64,000 nt of DNA, from positions 1 through 64,000 of the forward strand of contig JAUHWL010000009.1 of NCBI GenBank assembly GCA_030424545.1, read 5' to 3'. Made by a program: the position numbers and the translations under genes. Position 1 is the first letter of the stretch. Each line of letters begins with the position of its first letter. The stretch comes from Bacteroidia bacterium. Its GTDB lineage: Bacteria; Bacteroidota; Bacteroidia; Flavobacteriales; Schleiferiaceae. The notes beneath the pieces were generated by a model. The model saw only the letters and a list, made by a program, of their open reading frames with translations, searched no databases and was not told the origin of the DNA. Shown piece by piece: positions 60,997 through 64,000 of this stretch.

Positions 60997-61996
60997 ATTT
61001 TCAAAATTAATATCGCTTGCACTTATTGCATTCATGTTTGCACAATGTGCAAGTGCTCCTAAATATGTTCCTGCCAAAGAGATGATTACTTCTTCTGTTT
61101 ATGGCAGCTATGTTGTTATAAAAAACATTAAGAATGAAACTTTTAAAGGAGAACTACTTGCTGTTGACGATGAAAAAGTGATTATGTTAACGCACGACAA
61201 TGACCAATTTGAAGTAATAGAAGAAAAAATCATAGCAATTAAAGATTTTACTTTACGCTTTGCCCAACCTACAGATTACAGTTGGAGTATTCCTACATCT
61301 TTTCTATTAAGCTTTTCTCATGGTTGGTTTGCGATTTTATCTGCACCCGTAAACATTTTTATTACGTCTTCTGTAGCTGCTTCCGGCTCTTCTTCTTTTA
61401 CGTATGACAAAAAGCAAGTTTCGGTTGAAGATTTGGCAAAATTTGCTCGGTTTCCCCAAGGGTTTCCTCCAAACTTAAGTTACGAACGAATAGAAGAAGA
61501 CAACTACAAAGAGTTTGGAACCTTGGTTTCTATAAAAGATGCTGGGTTAAATGGCGATTTTGAAACCACTGTTGACAATGAGCCTGTTAATTGGTTTTTA
61601 AGAAGTGGTAGCGACAGAAACACTATTAAAGTTATTTCTACAAAACCTAAAAGTGGTGATAAATGCCTCGTTTTTAAGCATCATGAATTCAAAAACCTTA
61701 AGGCATCACAGCCTGCCATAACACAAATTGTTGCCGTTCATCCTAATCATAATTACAGGGTTAAGTTTTATGCAAAAAGCAAAAACATGACGTTAGAATT
61801 GCGTTTAGGAAATCCTTCAAGCCCTAATGATAAACCTTTGCAAATGTTACAGACTAAAGGCAACAAAGACGGATGGACTTTATACGAAACAGTTTTTAAA
61901 ACTATAGAGCAACAGGAAGCTTTGCGCATAGAAATTGCAGGAATAACCAATGGTGAGGCTTTTTTAGACCTGCTAAGCTTAACCGAATTAAAATAG
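60989..61996 (+). CDS. Lipoprotein with carbohydrate-binding-like C-terminal domain
   Basis: A 335-aa lipoprotein from ATG 60989 (lipobox MFAQC, Cys20). The longer frame from 60968 adds 7 residues before the signal. Residues 30-95 form a small barrel-like region with YVVIKNIKNETFKGELLAVD and the last 150 residues have a jelly-roll look (AGLNGDFETTVDNEPVNWFL, then RVKFYAKSKNMTLELRLG). Function unknown. It overlaps the preceding lipoprotein gene. Confidence 0.72.
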   Translation: MIRFSKLISLALIAFMFAQCASAPKYVPAKEMITSSVYGSYVVIKNIKNETFKGELLAVDDEKVIMLTHDNDQFEVIEEKIIAIKDFTLRFAQPTDYSWSIPTSFLLSFSHGWFAILSAPVNIFITSSVAASGSSSFTYDKKQVSVEDLAKFARFPQGFPPNLSYERIEEDNYKEFGTLVSIKDAGLNGDFETTVDNEPVNWFLRSGSDRNTIKVISTKPKSGDKCLVFKHHEFKNLKASQPAITQIVAVHPNHNYRVKFYAKSKNMTLELRLGNPSSPNDKPLQMLQTKGNKDGWTLYETVFKTIEQQEALRIEIAGITNGEAFLDLLSLTELK

Positions 61997-62061
61997 ACTA
62001 AACATTTTTTAAAACTTGTAAACTGCCTTTTTGTAAATTGTAGCTACTATTTACTGCACTT

Positions 62062-62514
62062 ATGCCATTCCATAAACCCCTACTTCTTATTTCGACTTTT
62101 ATAATAATTGGTTTGTTTTCGTGTAAAAAAGAAACCACCCCCGTAATGCCCAGTTCTTATTTAGATGCTTGGTGCGGCACATATTCGGGTACTTCTCACT
62201 TCTGGACAACTTACCCGAAAAACGGCCAAATGAGCACTTCACGTTGGGAAAAAGCTGTAACCGTAGATGTACAAAGAGGTAGTAAAGATTCTACTTTAAA
62301 CTTTTTATTTACCTATAACGATACCGTTTTTGTTGCCCGAAACGACCTCCCTATTTCTAATGATTATACGTATTTCGATGCTTGGGGAGGTGGAAGCAGT
62401 TATGGAAGTTTGCACATACAGTTTAAATCAGACTCCATATTGAGTTACAATCTTTTTCAAAAATGTGGAATTCCGTGTTCTTCGGGAGAAGATTTTGAGA
62501 TTTCCAGAAAATAG
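62062..62514 (+). CDS. Small lipoprotein, unknown function
   Basis: A 150-aa predicted lipoprotein with lipobox FSC (Cys21). The mature part is beta-rich, with repeated Trp, Gly and Ser, for example AWCGTYSGTSHFW and FDAWGGGSSYGSLHIQF. Family not recognised. It converges with pyrF, with 4 bases between them. Confidence 0.72.
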   Translation: MPFHKPLLLISTFIIIGLFSCKKETTPVMPSSYLDAWCGTYSGTSHFWTTYPKNGQMSTSRWEKAVTVDVQRGSKDSTLNFLFTYNDTVFVARNDLPISNDYTYFDAWGGGSSYGSLHIQFKSDSILSYNLFQKCGIPCSSGEDFEISRK

Positions 62515-62518
62515 AAAT

Positions 62519-63331
62519 CTAAAAATAGTTTGCCATTTCATCGGCAAGAGTTTTTGCTTCGTTTGCAGCAACTTCGGCAAAATCTAATCCATTGCTTTTG
62601 TAAATGATTCCGCGCGAAGAATTAATGAGCAATCCACCATCTGCATTCAGTCCATTTTTCATTACATCGGCCAAACTTCCGCCTTGCGCGCCAACACCTG
62701 GCACCAACAAAAAGTGGTTAGGCACAATGCTGCGTATGTGTTTTAAGTGGTCGGCTTTGGTGGCACCAATTACATACATTAAATTTTCTGGCGTTCCCCA
62801 TTCTTGCGATTTACGCAACACTTGCTCAAACAATTTTTCGCCATCAGCTGCTGCGGTAAACTGAAAATCTTGCGCTCCGGTATTAGAGGTTAGCCCCAAA
62901 AGAATGGTCCACTTGTTTGGAATATCTAGGAATGGTTTTACGCTGTCTACGCCCATGTACGGGGCAACGGTTACCGAATCGAATGCCAAATTGTTTAAAA
63001 ATGCTTCGGCATACATTTTAGATGTGTTGCCAATATCGCCACGTTTGGCATCGGCAATGGTAAATATTTCGGGGTGCTTTTGGTTGATGTAAGCAATGGT
63101 TTTTTCTAAGCTCTTCCATCCTTTCAATCCGCGACTTTCATAAAACGCGGTGTTAGGTTTAAATGCTACGGCAAAATCGGCTGTGGCATCAATAATGGCT
63201 TTATTAAAGCTAAAAATCGGGTCTTCTTCGCCCAACAAATGCTGCGGTATTTTGGTGATATCTGTATCTAAACCTACGCATAAAACAGATTTTTTTCGCT
63301 TTATTTCTGAGGTGAGTTGTTGTCTGTTCAT
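62519..63331 (-). CDS. pyrF: Orotidine 5'-phosphate decarboxylase
   Basis: Last step of UMP synthesis, 270 aa, type 2 subfamily as in Bacteroidota. N terminus [15 protein letters not shown], catalytic core [17 protein letters not shown] (Asp-x-Lys-x-x-Asp), [22 protein letters not shown] and [11 protein letters not shown]. It follows prfA in the same direction with about 109 bases between, a common neighbourhood in this phylum. Confidence 0.96.
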   Translation of the reverse strand: MNRQQLTSEIKRKKSVLCVGLDTDITKIPQHLLGEEDPIFSFNKAIIDATADFAVAFKPNTAFYESRGLKGWKSLEKTIAYINQKHPEIFTIADAKRGDIGNTSKMYAEAFLNNLAFDSVTVAPYMGVDSVKPFLDIPNKWTILLGLTSNTGAQDFQFTAAADGEKLFEQVLRKSQEWGTPENLMYVIGATKADHLKHIRSIVPNHFLLVPGVGAQGGSLADVMKNGLNADGGLLINSSRGIIYKSNGLDFAEVAANEAKTLADEMANYF

Positions 63332-63440
63332 ATTTCAAGTTGAAGGTTAAACGTTAAAGGTTGAAAGTTGAAAGTCTTAATGTGCATGGATTGCCTTTAA
63401 ATTGTGCAATCATCAATCGTTAGTTATCCCTCAAAAATCA

Positions 63441-64000
63441 TCAATCCTCCGAGCCTTCTTTCATTTTCTCTGCATTTTCTGCTAGGTGCAATTCGTCTAT
63501 AAATTTCTGAATGTCTCCATTCATTACGTCTGGTAAATTGTACACCGTTAAACCAATGCGGTGATCGGTTACACGACCTTGCGGATAGTTGTATGTTCTA
63601 ATTTTTGCAGAACGATCGCCTGTAGAAACCAATGTTTTTCTGCGGCTAGAAATGGCAGCATTATGCTTTTCTAACTCAATATCATAAATTTTAGAACGTA
63701 ACATTTTCATGGCCAGCTCTCTGTTTTTAAGCTGACTACGTTCTACTTGACAAACCACCACAATGCCTGTTGGCTTATGCGTAAGCTGCACTTTGGTTTC
63801 TACCTTGTTTACGTTTTGTCCTCCAGCACCACCACTTCGCGAAGTGTGAAATTCAATATCGGCAGGGTTTAACTCAACATCTACATCTTCTGCTTCGGGC
63901 AAAATGGCCACGGTTGCAGCAGAAGTATGCACACGTCCTTGCGATTCTGTTTCGGGCACACGCTGCACGCGATGCACTCCCGACTCATATTTTAATGTTC
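63441..64000 (-). CDS. prfA: Peptide chain release factor 1 (partial, N terminus off the window)
   Basis: C-terminal part of RF1, which releases proteins at UAA and UAG. The frame is open to the right edge: [16 protein letters not shown] precedes the GGQ catalytic loop, [17 protein letters not shown], and the C-terminal domain [16 protein letters not shown] is complete. The start lies beyond 64000. The C-terminal end is acidic ([14 protein letters not shown]). Confidence 0.96.
   Translation of the reverse strand, partial: TLKYESGVHRVQRVPETESQGRVHTSAATVAILPEAEDVDVELNPADIEFHTSRSGGAGGQNVNKVETKVQLTHKPTGIVVVCQVERSQLKNRELAMKMLRSKIYDIELEKHNAAISSRRKTLVSTGDRSAKIRTYNYPQGRVTDHRIGLTVYNLPDVMNGDIQKFIDELHLAENAEKMKEGSED

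Overview
The window comes from a low-GC member of the Bacteroidota, most likely a free-living flavobacterium-like organism. The evidence is several promoters of the Bacteroidota type (TTTG or TTG, 18-21 bases, then TAnnTTTG), many lipoproteins and outer-membrane proteins with short signal peptides, families typical of this phylum (DUF2911, DUF4293, a ComEC without an obvious beta-lactamase domain), a bacillithiol gene and a CrtYcd-type carotenoid cluster. Almost all genes look intact; prfA runs off the right end.

Layout. 0-1.1 kb: a long nested inverted repeat and a HigBA toxin-antitoxin pair with its own operator. 1.2-6.1 kb: a barrel protein, an S41 protease lipoprotein, a deformylase-like lipoprotein and RecQ. 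6.4-18.1 kb: housekeeping (TrkH-TrkA potassium uptake, ComEC, DciA-like protein, RecF, a TPR protein with lumazine synthase, DUF2911, DUF4293, Rho). 18.1-23.9 kb: a winged-helix-regulated membrane operon, a TPMT-like methyltransferase, a phosphoribosyltransferase, nitroreductase and shikimate kinase, tRNA-Lys and tRNA-Leu, a hydrolase and MsrB.

24.0-29.5 kb is a compact integrative element in tRNA-Val(UAC). It is bounded by an exact 46-bp duplication of the tRNA 3' end and carries a tyrosine integrase, two excisionase-like HTH proteins and an AAA ATPase. Five copies of the decamer ATTTGCACAC lie near its ends and look like integrase arm sites. Its cargo is a RimK-like ATP-grasp ligase and, divergently, a 55-codon gene for a small peptide. 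Three 22-bp iterons lie between them and a 32-bp-stem hairpin follows the peptide gene. This peptide plus ligase pair is the best candidate for an undescribed system (a RiPP-like or peptide-tagging module); its function is inferred, not shown.

29.6-38.7 kb: accessory envelope proteins, an arylsulfatase followed by a HAD lipoprotein, DUF1853, and a glutathione-peroxidase/BshB1 pair suggesting bacillithiol-linked peroxide defence. 38.8-45.5 kb: cytochrome c maturation (ccmB, C, D, E, F, with a CXXXY-type CcmE), a Rossmann protein with a non-standard start, a KdsC-like phosphatase and a UbiA prenyltransferase. 45.6-49.3 kb: small secreted and cytosolic enzymes.

49.5-59.2 kb holds two adjacent systems. 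The first is a TetR-controlled ABC/HlyD/TolC export operon whose ABC ATPase has lost several catalytic motifs. The second is a carotenoid operon (crtI, crtB, crtZ, crtYcd; expected product zeaxanthin) preceded by a MerR/B12-domain regulator of the CarH photoreceptor type. Matching inverted repeats with identical spacing sit at the promoters of both the regulator and crtI. 59.4-64 kb: three lipoproteins, PyrF and the C-terminal part of release factor 1.
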